A stretch of 42,840 nt of DNA from Paenibacillus hemerocallicola (GCF_006265175.1 NZ_VDCQ01000080.1:1-42840), one strand, 5' to 3'; numbered from the stretch's first letter, positions 6,639 through 15,198 are shown. Translations and numbers: made by a program. Notes: generated by a model not told the origin, from the letters alone.

Positions 6639-9600
6639 TCAGTTAATCAATTGCGACTTTTGCAGCAGCCGTTGTACAAGTACCGTAATCTCCGCACGGG
6701 TTACCGTATCTTTTGGTGCTAGCTTGCTGCCGTTGCGGCCGGTTACGAGTCCGGCTTTCAAGGCGTCCTCTATGCTTGCTGTCGCCCAATCCGCAATCGC
6801 TGCGCGGTCCGTAAAGTCGCTGACCAAAGGCGTCCACGCTTGCGGAGCTTTTGCTTGCTTGCTTTGCAACTGCGTAATCTTCATCGCCTTGGCGATTATG
6901 ACCATCGCCTGCTCGCGCGTAATACTCTTCTGCGGACGGAACGTGCCGTCTTCAAAGCCGCTGATCAGACCGTTCGCATACGCCGTTTGCACCACGCCGC
7001 TGAACCAGTCGCTGCTCTTCACATCTTTGAACGGCGACGTTGCCGCACTTTCGGCTTTCAGTCCCAAGCCGCGTATGATAACCGCCGCGAACTCCGCGCG
7101 CGTCATGTTTTGATCCGGATTGAACATGCCATTGCTTACTCCGTTCACAATCATGCGCGAGCCCATGTTGTTTATCGAGTCTTTCGCCCAATGCGTCTCT
7201 GCATCTTTAAACGTAATCGGATACCATACGAGCGAATAAATGCTGTTCGTCAAGCTGTTCACTTTGGCGTAGTACTTACTGTCGATTTTGACGATCTGCG
7301 TCGGCACATGGCGTACCGTTCCGTCCGGATCAACCACAATAGCCGTCGTAATTTTCGAAGCGTCCACGTTGTCCGGGATCGCAATCGTCCGTTCTACATA
7401 GGCGTCGAACTTGTTGATCTCAAACGATTTACCGTTATATACCCCGCGCACCGTAAATTCCAGCGGTGGCAGCACGAGACTGAACTCGCCTGCTTTAGCC
7501 GCATTTTGCACGATAGCCGTTTTCGCTGCCGTCGGCTTGGCGATTTCAATCTGGATTTTGATGTCGGAAAGCGTTACGTTTTGTCCCAGTTGTGCCGAAA
7601 TCGCATTGATGTCGATTTGCTTGGCCGAAATGGTGTAGGTAGCGCTATCGGTCTTAATCTCGATTACCGCTTGCTTTTTCTCCATATTGCTGACCATTTG
7701 TCCGTTCAGTTCGCCTACTGCTACATCCGATGTCGTGGTGATCGGGATCGTGATGACCGCATTTTGTCCTGCTGCGTCTAACCGCTCTTGCAGCTTCGCT
7801 GGATCAACCACGACTGTCGTCACCGACTGACCGTTCACCATCGTTGTCGTCGCTGTGCCGGTTTGCTCGGCTTTGCCGTTGACCAGTACGTTGACGCCCG
7901 TGTTAGGCGTGCCGCTGTCAGACGGATACTCGTCCGCGCCAAACGGTCTGGCGCTCAGTTCATTCGACGCCACACTGTCGCCGGAGCTGTTCGTTGCTTT
8001 CACGACATAGTAGTACGTCGTTCCGTTCGTTAATTCTGTTGATGTATAGCCGTATACCGATCCTCCAACGGTGATTGGAGTACTGCTGCCGTATGTTCCC
8101 GATGTGACCGTTTGGTACACTTTGTAGCTGGTCGCTCCGTTGACCGGAGTCCAAGATAACGTTACTTGCCGGTTGGCTGCAATAGCCGATACCAGCACAG
8201 GCGCATTTGGAACCGGGTTAACCGTTGTGTCGATAACCGTGATCGTATAGGTCTGCGGCGTGCCTGCGCTGAAGTTAAACGTCAATGCTTTCGTGCCGAT
8301 AGGCAAGCTTGCCAGATAGGAGCTATGCAGCGTAACGATGTTGCCATCGACTCCATAATGCGTTCCTCGCACAAGCGGCGTCGAGTCATCAGTAATGTTC
8401 GAAAGCGTGTTTCCGTTTGTAACGATCGTCACGTTAAGCGGCGACTGTATTTCGACGTTTTTGTCAAATGTGCCGGTCGTCGGCGTGATGATGCTGTTTT
8501 GCGGGCCTGGCGTCGTGTCGATTACCGTGATCGTATAGGTCTGCGGCGCGCCTGCACTGAAGTTGAAAGTCAATGCTTTCGTGCCAACAGGCAAGCTTGC
8601 AAGGTACGAAGTGTTCAACGTGATCGTATTACCATTGACACTGTAATGCGTTCCTTGCACAAGCGGCGTCGAGCCATCGGTAATGTTAGACAGCGTATTC
8701 CCGTATGTAGCCATCGTCACATTCAACGGCGATTGTTGCGCTACATTTTTGTCAAATGTGCCGGTTGTCGGCGTGATGATGCTGTTTTGCGGGCCAGGCG
8801 TCGTGTCGATTACCATAATCGTGTACGTCTGCGGCGCGCCTGCGCTGAAGTTAAACGTCAATGCTTTCGTGCCGACAGGCAAGCTTGCCAGATAGGAGCT
8901 ATTCAGTGTAACGGTGTTGCCGTTGACGCTGTAATGCGTTCCTTGCACAAGCGGCGTCGAGCCATCGGCAATGTTCGACAGTGTGTTCCCGTATGTAGCC
9001 ATCGTCACGCTCAGCGACGACTGCTGCGCAATGTTTTTGTCAAATGTGCCGGTTGTCGGCGTGATAATGCTGTTTTGCGTCGTGTCGATTACTGTGATCG
9101 TGTACGTCTGCGGCGCGCCTGCACTGAAGTTAAACGTCAATGCTTTCGTGCCGACAGGCAAACTTGTCAGATAAGAGCTATTCAGTGTAACGGTGTTGCC
9201 GTTGACGCTGTAATGCGTTCCTTGCACAAGCGGCGTCGAGCCATCGGCAATGTTCGACAGCGTTTTCCCGTATGTAGCCATCGTCACATTCAACGGTGAT
9301 TGCTGCGCAACATTTTTGTCAAACGTGCCGGTTGTCGGCGTGATTTGCGGATCGGTAGAGTCGGTAATCGTAACGGTTAGCGTCTGCGGCGTACCCACGC
9401 CGAAATTGAACGTCAGCGTCTTTGGTCCGAGCGGCAACAAGGACAAGTACGAGGAATTGATCGTCACCGCAGTCCCATTCACGGTATAATCGGTTCCTGA
9501 TAGCGGAGAGGCACCGTCGGTGATGCTCGTCAGTCCGTATCCGTACGCCGACATCGTCAACGACACGTTTGCCGGAACCTTTTTGTCGAATTCGGCCGTT

Positions 9601-10799
9601 TTCGGGCTGATTGTGCGCGTGTTGGGCGCTTTAACGATTCGCACCTGCAGCGGCAGCAACATACTGGTATAAGCGATATATAGCTCATTATTATACACTA
9701 ACATATCAAACGGACTGGGGAGGGATTGCAAAGTATCGCTTTCCGTTACCCATGCGGAGCCATCGTATCGCTTCAAGACTATACTTGGAAAAAGCTGGGG
9801 GGGCATGGGCGCCAATTGATAATATGCGGCATACAAAGATCCGTTTGCGACTGTCATTACCGGATTCATGACCGGATTTAATACGGAGCTACCAAGCCCG
9901 TTTTCTACGGCTACCCAATTTGATCCGTCGTATTTTTGGGCTTTAAGTTGGGGACCGTCCAGCCACATTGCAAAAAGCTCGTTGTTATGCACTCTCAAGC
10001 TTGGAGGCGAGGCGCTAGTCGCAATACCGCTTAAAACGCCTTCGTCCACAAACTGCCAGCCGTTGTTATCCAAACGTTTTACCCGAAGATTAACGCCTTC
10101 TGTCCATGCCACGTACAAAGCATTATTAAAAATTTCAGCGGCGATCGGTGATGAGGTGCCGCCAATGATCAAATTGCTCAGTGAGACGCCACCGTCCGCA
10201 GGTTCCCAGACGCCGTTGACTAATTTTTTGGCACGAACTTGTCTAAGCGCCAGCATAGTCTCATTCCAAAATGCATACAACGCCCCGTCATAGCTAATCA
10301 TATACGCGCCTGAAGCGCCTGAGTTGCTATCAACGTTCAATCCTGTCCCGTCGTCCGCCACGGACCAGCTTCCATTTTCGTACTTTTTCACCCGTAATTT
10401 CGAGTTAATTTCAAGTCCTTCCATCCAGTAAGCATATAGCGCATTATCATGTACAACCAATCTGGGAGACATGATGGGCTGGCCTGGTGATGCTTGAAGA
10501 CCGGCGCCTGATATGTCCGTCCATGTTGGCGCGGTATACTTGAACACTCTCACCGTCGGATTGGATAGTTCTGAATAAAACACCGCGGCATACAACTCAC
10601 CGTTGTATTCCATTATTGATGGCATCAATGTCGGAATCATGGGTGACCCTATGCTCCCGCCATCGACCGACTCAAAATCGATAGAAGCCGACGCGCGCTG
10701 TCCTCCAAACGGCACAAGCACCCCAAGTGCCAAAACAAAGCATAATAACAGCGAAACCCATCTTCCCCCAAATCGAGTTCCTTTCCAATTAAGTCCCAT
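6639..10799 (-). CDS. SLH-domain surface protein with five X2-like repeats
   Basis: Encodes 1386 residues, secreted and cell-wall anchored. Residues 1-39 are a signal peptide (hydrophobic SLLLCFVLALGVLVPF, cleavage likely after ASA). Residues ~40-390 hold repeated units with N-x-LY-x-x-W motifs and alternating strands, resembling a beta-propeller. Five X2/Ig-like modules follow at about 396-480, 485-575, 578-667, 677-765 and 771-859, each with TxGTFDKN, DGSTPLVQGTHYxVNG and LPVGTKALTFNFSAG. A fibronectin type III domain lies at ~862-952, and a beta-rich region at ~960-1195. Three SLH domains (about 1197-1247, 1257-1309, 1328-1380) bind pyruvylated secondary cell-wall polymer. No enzymatic domain is visible, so it may be structural or a binding protein. 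The start has GGGAGAGG 13 bases upstream, somewhat far. Confidence 0.92.
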   Translation of the reverse strand: MGLNWKGTRFGGRWVSLLLCFVLALGVLVPFGGQRASASIDFESVDGGSIGSPMIPTLMPSIMEYNGELYAAVFYSELSNPTVRVFKYTAPTWTDISGAGLQASPGQPIMSPRLVVHDNALYAYWMEGLEINSKLRVKKYENGSWSVADDGTGLNVDSNSGASGAYMISYDGALYAFWNETMLALRQVRAKKLVNGVWEPADGGVSLSNLIIGGTSSPIAAEIFNNALYVAWTEGVNLRVKRLDNNGWQFVDEGVLSGIATSASPPSLRVHNNELFAMWLDGPQLKAQKYDGSNWVAVENGLGSSVLNPVMNPVMTVANGSLYAAYYQLAPMPPQLFPSIVLKRYDGSAWVTESDTLQSLPSPFDMLVYNNELYIAYTSMLLPLQVRIVKAPNTRTISPKTAEFDKKVPANVSLTMSAYGYGLTSITDGASPLSGTDYTVNGTAVTINSSYLSLLPLGPKTLTFNFGVGTPQTLTVTITDSTDPQITPTTGTFDKNVAQQSPLNVTMATYGKTLSNIADGSTPLVQGTHYSVNGNTVTLNSSYLTSLPVGTKALTFNFSAGAPQTYTITVIDTTQNSIITPTTGTFDKNIAQQSSLSVTMATYGNTLSNIADGSTPLVQGTHYSVNGNTVTLNSSYLASLPVGTKALTFNFSAGAPQTYTIMVIDTTPGPQNSIITPTTGTFDKNVAQQSPLNVTMATYGNTLSNITDGSTPLVQGTHYSVNGNTITLNTSYLASLPVGTKALTFNFSAGAPQTYTITVIDTTPGPQNSIITPTTGTFDKNVEIQSPLNVTIVTNGNTLSNITDDSTPLVRGTHYGVDGNIVTLHSSYLASLPIGTKALTFNFSAGTPQTYTITVIDTTVNPVPNAPVLVSAIAANRQVTLSWTPVNGATSYKVYQTVTSGTYGSSTPITVGGSVYGYTSTELTNGTTYYYVVKATNSSGDSVASNELSARPFGADEYPSDSGTPNTGVNVLVNGKAEQTGTATTTMVNGQSVTTVVVDPAKLQERLDAAGQNAVITIPITTTSDVAVGELNGQMVSNMEKKQAVIEIKTDSATYTISAKQIDINAISAQLGQNVTLSDIKIQIEIAKPTAAKTAIVQNAAKAGEFSLVLPPLEFTVRGVYNGKSFEINKFDAYVERTIAIPDNVDASKITTAIVVDPDGTVRHVPTQIVKIDSKYYAKVNSLTNSIYSLVWYPITFKDAETHWAKDSINNMGSRMIVNGVSNGMFNPDQNMTRAEFAAVIIRGLGLKAESAATSPFKDVKSSDWFSGVVQTAYANGLISGFEDGTFRPQKSITREQAMVIIAKAMKITQLQSKQAKAPQAWTPLVSDFTDRAAIADWATASIEDALKAGLVTGRNGSKLAPKDTVTRAEITVLVQRLLQKSQLIN
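8223..9614 (-). repeat. Five tandem X2-like modules in coding DNA
   Basis: Five units of ~260-290 bases code for the X2-like modules. The central ones are near-identical at DNA level (for example GGCGTCGAGCCATCGG and GTAATGCGTTCCTTGCACAA recur), while the first (nearest the N-terminus) and last are more diverged. Linkers differ: some units are joined by PGPQNS, another by a shorter QNS linker. This suggests recent expansion or gene conversion inside the array. Confidence 0.85.
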
Positions 10800-10897
10800 A
10801 GCCTACTGTCGTCCTCTCCCAAAGTTGAAAAACTACTATTTTTCGGTATTTTCCACAATTCATTATAGTATACGGAATGATAAAGACATATTAAAAA

Positions 10898-11284
10898 TTA
10901 TTTAAAAAAATATGAGCCACCGGTTTCTCCAGGAATAAAGGGCTTCCGATCGGGAAGCACCTTGAGTGCCATTTCGGCTGAGCATCGCGTTCCGATCAGA
11001 GTACCGTCCAACTGCTCTGAAGCCAGCATCGCTTCCGGCGTAACGTACAAGCCGATCCCTTCGCCTTTCTCGGTCTGCACGCAAGGTTTATGTGAAGAAA
11101 CCAAGTCGTAAATAGGTCTCGGCGGCCGCACAACGTGGTCGAAAAAGATTGAGATTCCAAAAAAAGCGAGATAATAGATGTGCATGGGTAGTTCAGTACG
11201 AAGCAAACAACCTGTAGGCTGCGATGGAACAGACCAGCCTTGTTTCGATTGCAACTCTTGTAATTGGCTATCAGAAGGATACAA
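10898..11284 (-). other. Unrecognised open frame, possible gene remnant
   Basis: Encodes up to 128 residues. The C-terminal half (EKGEGIGLYVTPEAMLASEQ, then GTLIGTRCSAEMALKVL) looks like real protein. The N-terminal half is irregular and the start has no clear Shine-Dalgarno. I do not recognise the family. Between 11285 and 11530 I see nothing else supportable. Confidence 0.25.
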
Positions 11285-11529
11285 ATGGAAGATTTGATGG
11301 GGTCCGAAATCGTAACCGACCTTATTAGTGCCGTGATCGCAGGTGTGGTGGGGCTTTTGGACGGCACCTGATCCTCAGCTTAATAATATTAAATTAAAGA
11401 AGATATGAGTCAACTGCAAAGTAGGGCAGAAGAGCATCCCTCCATAGTTTCTTAAATGTCAGTCCGAATAATGAGATACTTGGTAGCAACGGCACACGGC
11501 CGGGATATTTGAGATAGGCAATCTGCCCC

Positions 11530-11831
11530 AAAAAAAGTGCGGGTTCGCTTATGGTAAAAATCTGAAAGCGTTCTTTCCTGAGAAAGCGGCAGCGAGTACA
11601 TTGAAAGCCGATTTTGACGGAATCGCGTACGGGAAAGTTCACCTGCCGTATCGTAAGGTAAACGCATATGTCTATGCCTTTAATAATGGGTCATGAGCTT
11701 TGCAGGAGCATCTTGGATTCGTCCCAAAAAGAATACTCAGTGAAATGATTTTTACAAAGGGCAGGCATTTCGACGAGTATGTATATGGACAGACAAAAGA
11801 TGAGTTTGAAAAACTCAATCCTTTTAGCTAA
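11530..11831 (+). pseudogene. GNAT acetyltransferase remnant with internal stop
   Basis: In one frame the sequence reads FAYGKNLKAFFPEKAAASTL, then GKVHLPYRKVNAYVYAFNN, a TGA at 11694, and then LQEHLGFVPKRILSEMIFTK and EYVYGQTKDEFEKLNPFS to TAA at 11829-11831. The tail matches the C-terminal part of RimJ/RimL-like acetyltransferases (LGFVPEGRLREMIF, then Y-G-M-T-R-E-E-F). The N-terminal half is unrecognisable, so the gene is dead. Its stop codon lies within repeat copy F. Confidence 0.7.
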
Positions 11832-11917
11832 CGGAGAATTTAGTTGAACGAAATAAGAAGCAATTAGCCCAGTGGCAGCTGCATTTTTGTTATATTGAAG
11901 TAACTGACTGCATAGTT
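11827..11917 (+). repeat. CTAACGG repeat, copy F, on a stop codon
   Basis: CTAACGGAGAATTTAGTTGAA provides the TAA stop of the GNAT pseudogene. AGCCCAGTGGCAGCTGC forms the middle part, and TTGAAGTAACTGACTGCATAG followed by TT ends the element. Confidence 0.6.
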
Positions 11918-11946
11918 GAGAATACAATTAAAATTGAGGTGAACTA

Positions 11947-12243
11947 ATGGAAATTAATAAGTACCCCGAGAATTACTTTGAACACTACATGGTTAGTTTT
12001 TCTGGCATTGGTCAATCACCAGATAAAGAGGGGTTTGAAAAATTAGCAAGGTTATATATAGATATCGAAGGATTAGATACGTTTTCTGAACTAATAAAGG
12101 AAATACAACTGATTAATGTTAATAACGACCGGTCTTACTTTGAAAGTGTAATTAATAATTTTGAAATAAAAGGGTTGGATATTAATAAGTTAAAGGAAAT
12201 GGCTGAAGTAGCGATAGTGGTTTTTGAAAAATCATTGCACTAA
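11947..12243 (+). CDS. Small acidic protein of unknown function
   Basis: Encodes 98 residues from the ATG at 11947 with GAGGTG seven bases upstream. It is acidic and mostly helical, with no signal peptide or membrane segment; FSGIGQSPDKEGFEKLARLY and LKEMAEVAIVVFEKSLH are its most regular parts. Its AT-rich codon use differs from the neighbouring GC-rich DNA. Size and charge resemble immunity proteins of toxin/immunity pairs, but no toxin gene is adjacent, so that is only a possibility. The TAA stop is the one inside repeat copy G. Confidence 0.65.
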   Translation: MEINKYPENYFEHYMVSFSGIGQSPDKEGFEKLARLYIDIEGLDTFSELIKEIQLINVNNDRSYFESVINNFEIKGLDINKLKEMAEVAIVVFEKSLH

Positions 12244-12315
12244 CGGGTACGATAGTGGGAGAGATAGAGCTTGCCGCGCGGCGGCCCCTCTCTTCATATT
12301 GATGAAGCTATTGTT
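12240..12315 (+). repeat. CTAACGG repeat, copy G, on a stop codon
   Basis: CTAACGGGTACGATAGTGGGA starts at 12240 and supplies the TAA stop (12241-12243) of the small acidic protein. A GAGCTTGCCGC..GCGGC hairpin follows. The right half is eroded to TTGATGAAGCTATTG. Confidence 0.6.
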
Positions 12316-12353
12316 TGTGAACAACGGAATTTTCCTGGGACGCTTCCGAAAAA

Positions 12354-12482
12354 ATGGGTGAAATTGTGTTCTCTGGTGTTCAAGACATATCTCTCCACGT
12401 CATTCAACCGCCGGTTGAATACGTAAACGAAATCGCTCAACCAACTGCTGATTGGCTGCACGGATCGCCTATGATACGTTGA
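12354..12482 (+). pseudogene. Short coding-like remnant of unknown family
   Basis: A 42-residue frame from ATG at 12354 to TGA reads MGEIVFSGVQDISLHVIQPP, then YVNEIAQPTADWLHG. It looks like the C-terminal end of a longer protein; just upstream a different frame reads FVNNGIFLGRF, which suggests a frameshift. No Shine-Dalgarno is present. It is the only gene-like signal between 12316 and 12532. Confidence 0.3.
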
Positions 12483-12532
12483 ATATAGCAAATCGGCCGA
12501 TTCTGCAAACCAATATGCAGGAGGAAAATATC

Positions 12533-13363
12533 ATGGATGTACGGAAAATCGGTGCCTTCATTTCAGATTTAAGAAAAGCCAAAAATAATACGCAGGCAGA
12601 GCTCGCTCAGCTTCTGAGTGTTAGCCACCAAGCCGTATCGAAATGGGAGCGCGGCGAATCGCTGCCGGACATCGGCCTACTGCCGCTTACAGCGAAGCTA
12701 TTGGGCGTGACGGTCGATGAGCTGCTGAATGGCGAACGTTCTACCGATCTTGAAGTTGCACCGATAAAGATGCAAATAGAAAAGGGGGATGTCCTCATAA
12801 ATCCCGAGCCCCCCGGTCATCCTGGGTGCCAGCTGACCCTTGATCATGTGAGCGGCTTGGCACCGTTTCTATCCCGTGATGCATTGGAAGCCATGATTGA
12901 ACAGACGGAAGGTGTTGTGCACTGGTCCAATGTCAATGCACTAGCGCCATTCCTTGGACGAGCCACATTGGAGAAGCTCGTAGAAAAAGTGATCGATGGA
13001 ACGATCGAACTGAGCAAGATTACGGGGATCGCTCCGTTCCTAGGCCATGAGACGTTGGATCGCCTTGTCAATCATGCCGAAGAAGGAAGCTTGCAATGGG
13101 ACGCGATATCCGGACTTGGCCCGTTTCTTTCCAAGGAGACATTAGGTCGGCTCGCCCATCAGGCAGCTGACGGATCTATGGTTCCGGAGAATATCCTGGG
13201 ACTGGCGCCGTTTCTAGATCAATCCCACTTGGTCATGCTGATCGAGAGCAGGGGCGTAAACGGTCTACGTCCCGAGCATCTAGTCAGCCTCGCGCCATTT
13301 CTTCCACAAGCGATAATCGAAAAGCTCGCTTTGGGTTACAAGCAGGAACCGGAGTCTGAATAA
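12533..13363 (+). CDS. XRE-family regulator with LAPFL repeats
   Basis: Encodes 276 residues from the ATG at 12533 (GGAGG seven bases upstream); the frame is open from 12452 but lacks another start signal. Residues 1-65 are a Cro/C1-type helix-turn-helix: IGAFISDLRKAKNNTQAELA, then LSVSHQAVSKWERGESLPDI and LLGVTVDELLNGE. From about residue 105 to the end there are six copies of a ~29-residue unit with the core (L/I)(A/G)PFL followed by a short helix such as LEKLVE. Such repeats probably stack as a helical solenoid for protein contact or ligand sensing; that is inference. A terminator follows directly, so it is monocistronic. The target is unknown. Confidence 0.85.
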   Translation: MDVRKIGAFISDLRKAKNNTQAELAQLLSVSHQAVSKWERGESLPDIGLLPLTAKLLGVTVDELLNGERSTDLEVAPIKMQIEKGDVLINPEPPGHPGCQLTLDHVSGLAPFLSRDALEAMIEQTEGVVHWSNVNALAPFLGRATLEKLVEKVIDGTIELSKITGIAPFLGHETLDRLVNHAEEGSLQWDAISGLGPFLSKETLGRLAHQAADGSMVPENILGLAPFLDQSHLVMLIESRGVNGLRPEHLVSLAPFLPQAIIEKLALGYKQEPESE

Positions 13364-13404
13364 CCTAATCTTTCTTAGTAATTGGTACAATTATTACCCA
13401 TAAA

Positions 13405-13440
13405 AAGAACTCTCCATAAGCGGAGGGTTCTTACATTTTT
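13405..13440 (+). terminator. Rho-independent terminator after the XRE gene
   Basis: The stem AAGAACTCTCC/GGAGGGTTCTT (one T·G pair) with a six-base loop at 13405-13432 is followed by ACATTTTT. It lies 42 bases past the stop of the XRE regulator. Confidence 0.8.
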
Positions 13441-13531
13441 ATCCATACGTTTGCGGGTGGTGTCAGTTACGCTGGTACTACCCCTAAAAACAGAGTTGTA
13501 GATTTTAAGACAATAACTAGAGGTCTCTTCA

Positions 13532-13618
13532 CTAACGGGTACGTTAGTTGAATAAGAAACCACGACAAGGCTGCCAGCATGAATTGGCATCCTTGTTGAA
13601 GTAACGGGCAGCTTAGTA
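13532..13618 (+). repeat. CTAACGG repeat, copy H (most complete)
   Basis: CTAACGGGTACGTTAGTTGAA, a 17-base spacer, the hairpin AAGGCTGCCAGCATG..TTGGCATCCTT, then TTGAAGTAACGGGCAGCTTAG. The two ends are near-direct repeats of each other (TAACGGGTACGTTAGT and TAACGGGCAGCTTAGT). No gene ends at its TAA. Confidence 0.65.
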
Positions 13619-13688
13619 TGGTTGTATTAAGAAATAAAGTCAGTATAAAGAACATATTTCCAAGTAATGATACGCTTGAGGTGATGAT

Positions 13689-14052
13689 ATGCGTTTGTTT
13701 CTTGTTCTGTTCTCTTTGCTACTTATCATTGAAACTAATTCAGTATTTGCACAGCCTAAGTCAACTTCTGCTAAAGAAAGAATCATTACACAATCATCAT
13801 GTGAAAATAATCTATCCTTCATTTAAGGTGAGCAATGAACTGTACCTGGCTTATCATATCAAATTTCGAAACTTTCCCATGATGAAAACCATGTGTGAAG
13901 CATTGAAAAAAAATATACGTACACGATACGATGTGAAATATAGTTCAGACTTAAAAGTTTCTAATACAGAAACAACCACGAAAGGGAAGCAAGAACAATC
14001 TGCAGACTGTAAGGTTAAAGAACATCCGGATCAAAGTAGACTGGATATCTGA
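13689..14052 (+). pseudogene. Small secreted protein, probably frameshifted
   Basis: The ATG at 13689, after GAGGTGATGAT, opens a signal peptide (MRLFLVLFSLLLIIETNSVFA, cleavage likely after VFA). This frame stops at 13826 after 45 residues. The next frame continues with well-formed protein, VKIIYPSFKVSNELYLAYHI, then EALKKNIRTRYDVKYSSDLK, to TGA near 14052. A one-base slip near 13795 would join them into a ~120-residue exported protein. A single 144-residue frame from 13618 also covers the region, but its first third is a cysteine-rich shadow of the signal peptide. Family unknown. The end overlaps the convergent IclR gene by about 20 bases. Confidence 0.4.
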
Positions 14053-14765
14053 GCACTGCATTCCCTCAATTTTTTACTTACTGCACGATCTCTTTTTCGG
14101 CTTAATCGTGCGGCAGGGCCGGATATAGCCAATGCTGCGATCACATTACCATTATAAAATATTGGTGCAGCAACGCAGCGCAAACCCACTTCTGTTTCTT
14201 CATCATCAATGGCGTACCCTTGTTGACGGATCACATTTAAATGCTCTCTTAACAAGTGGTTGTCATCAAAGGTATGTTTTGTTGCTTTGTGCTGGGTAAG
14301 ATGTGTAAGCATCTTTTTTAGTTGTTCATCACTCAGGTGCGCCAGGATAACTTTTCCAAAGGCACTTAGATGGGCATAAGCGGAATCACCTACTTGTGTA
14401 TGGCTACGAATGGCATGATTTCCCTCCACCACTTGTACTGTCATCACTTTCATTCCAGCTAAAACCCCGATATATGCGGTTTCGCCAAGTTCCTGCGCTA
14501 ATTGATGCAGGGACGGAACAACTATCCAATTAAGTCGAATATTTGCAGACGATGAATGGTGCCCCTTTAACTCAGAAGCTTTGTACGTGTGACCTTCTTT
14601 TTGAATAAAACCCGTCATTTCCAGCGTATATAGCAGACGAAAGGTTGTAGTCTTGTTAAGGTTAAACCGCTGCATGATCTCAGTCATTCTCATTGGTTCA
14701 CCTTGCTGCAACGCGTCAAGAATGAGTAGTCCTTTTTTTAGGGTTGAAACCTCATATTGATCCAT
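14031..14765 (-). CDS. IclR-family transcriptional regulator
   Basis: Encodes 244 residues from the ATG at 14765, which has AGAGGTGA directly upstream; an upstream in-frame ATG at 14783 overlaps nothing useful. The N-terminal winged HTH (LKKGLLILDALQQGEPMRMT, then MQRFNLNKTTTFRLLYTLEM) is followed by the IclR effector domain with ETAYIGVLAGMKVMTVQVVE, SAFGKVILAHL, and GYAIDDEETEVGLRCVAAPI and ALAISGPAARL. IclR proteins are dimers that respond to small organic acids or aromatics. It lies downstream of the MFS/UPF0303 pair on the same strand with its own promoter region, so it plausibly controls that pair or itself. Confidence 0.9.
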   Translation of the reverse strand: MDQYEVSTLKKGLLILDALQQGEPMRMTEIMQRFNLNKTTTFRLLYTLEMTGFIQKEGHTYKASELKGHHSSSANIRLNWIVVPSLHQLAQELGETAYIGVLAGMKVMTVQVVEGNHAIRSHTQVGDSAYAHLSAFGKVILAHLSDEQLKKMLTHLTQHKATKHTFDDNHLLREHLNVIRQQGYAIDDEETEVGLRCVAAPIFYNGNVIAALAISGPAARLSRKRDRAVSKKLRECSAQISSLL

Positions 14766-14811
14766 TGATTCACCTCTATGCATTTATTAATTATGTCTTC
14801 ATGATTAGCAA

Positions 14812-14839
14812 TGTATCAGGTTGATGAATGCTTGATACA
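14812..14839. promoter_or_regulatory. Inverted repeat, candidate IclR operator
   Basis: A perfect TGTATCA-N14-TGATACA lies 47 bases upstream of the IclR start codon. Spacing and position suit autoregulation by a dimer. No transcript or binding data are available. Confidence 0.45.
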
Positions 14840-15198
14840 TAACAACAATCAGATTTATTTTAATTGAATTATTGACAAATAATAAAACAGCTTTTGCATT
14901 TTCCATTTTAGCTTGTATGAAGTGAAATTGTACAGGTTCGGTCTTCACCGGAGGACCTCAACTGATTACAATGACTATGGAATTATAGAAGGGTTGAAAT
15001 AGAATAAGATCGAGATCTGGTTTTATGGATATAGGGATAAATACATTGATTTTATCTGGTTCCTTAATTCACGTAGGGTTTGATGCAGAAACATGTCCCG
15101 TATTTTCGTATTTACTTGGAGAAGTTTGCATGCTCACTAATGTACTTAGGCGTTTTGGTTACATAGAAAGTGACACTACATGGACTGAGCATGAATGC

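Noticed and set aside
8166-9299. 377-residue plus-strand open frame opposite the S-layer gene
   Set aside because: It is the antisense shadow of the X2-like repeats; its repeated pattern is explained by the tandem modules, and it has no start signal.
1417-13618. CRISPR array made from the CTAACGG copies
   Set aside because: The copies are kilobases apart, differ in the hairpin, and have no regular spacers or cas genes.
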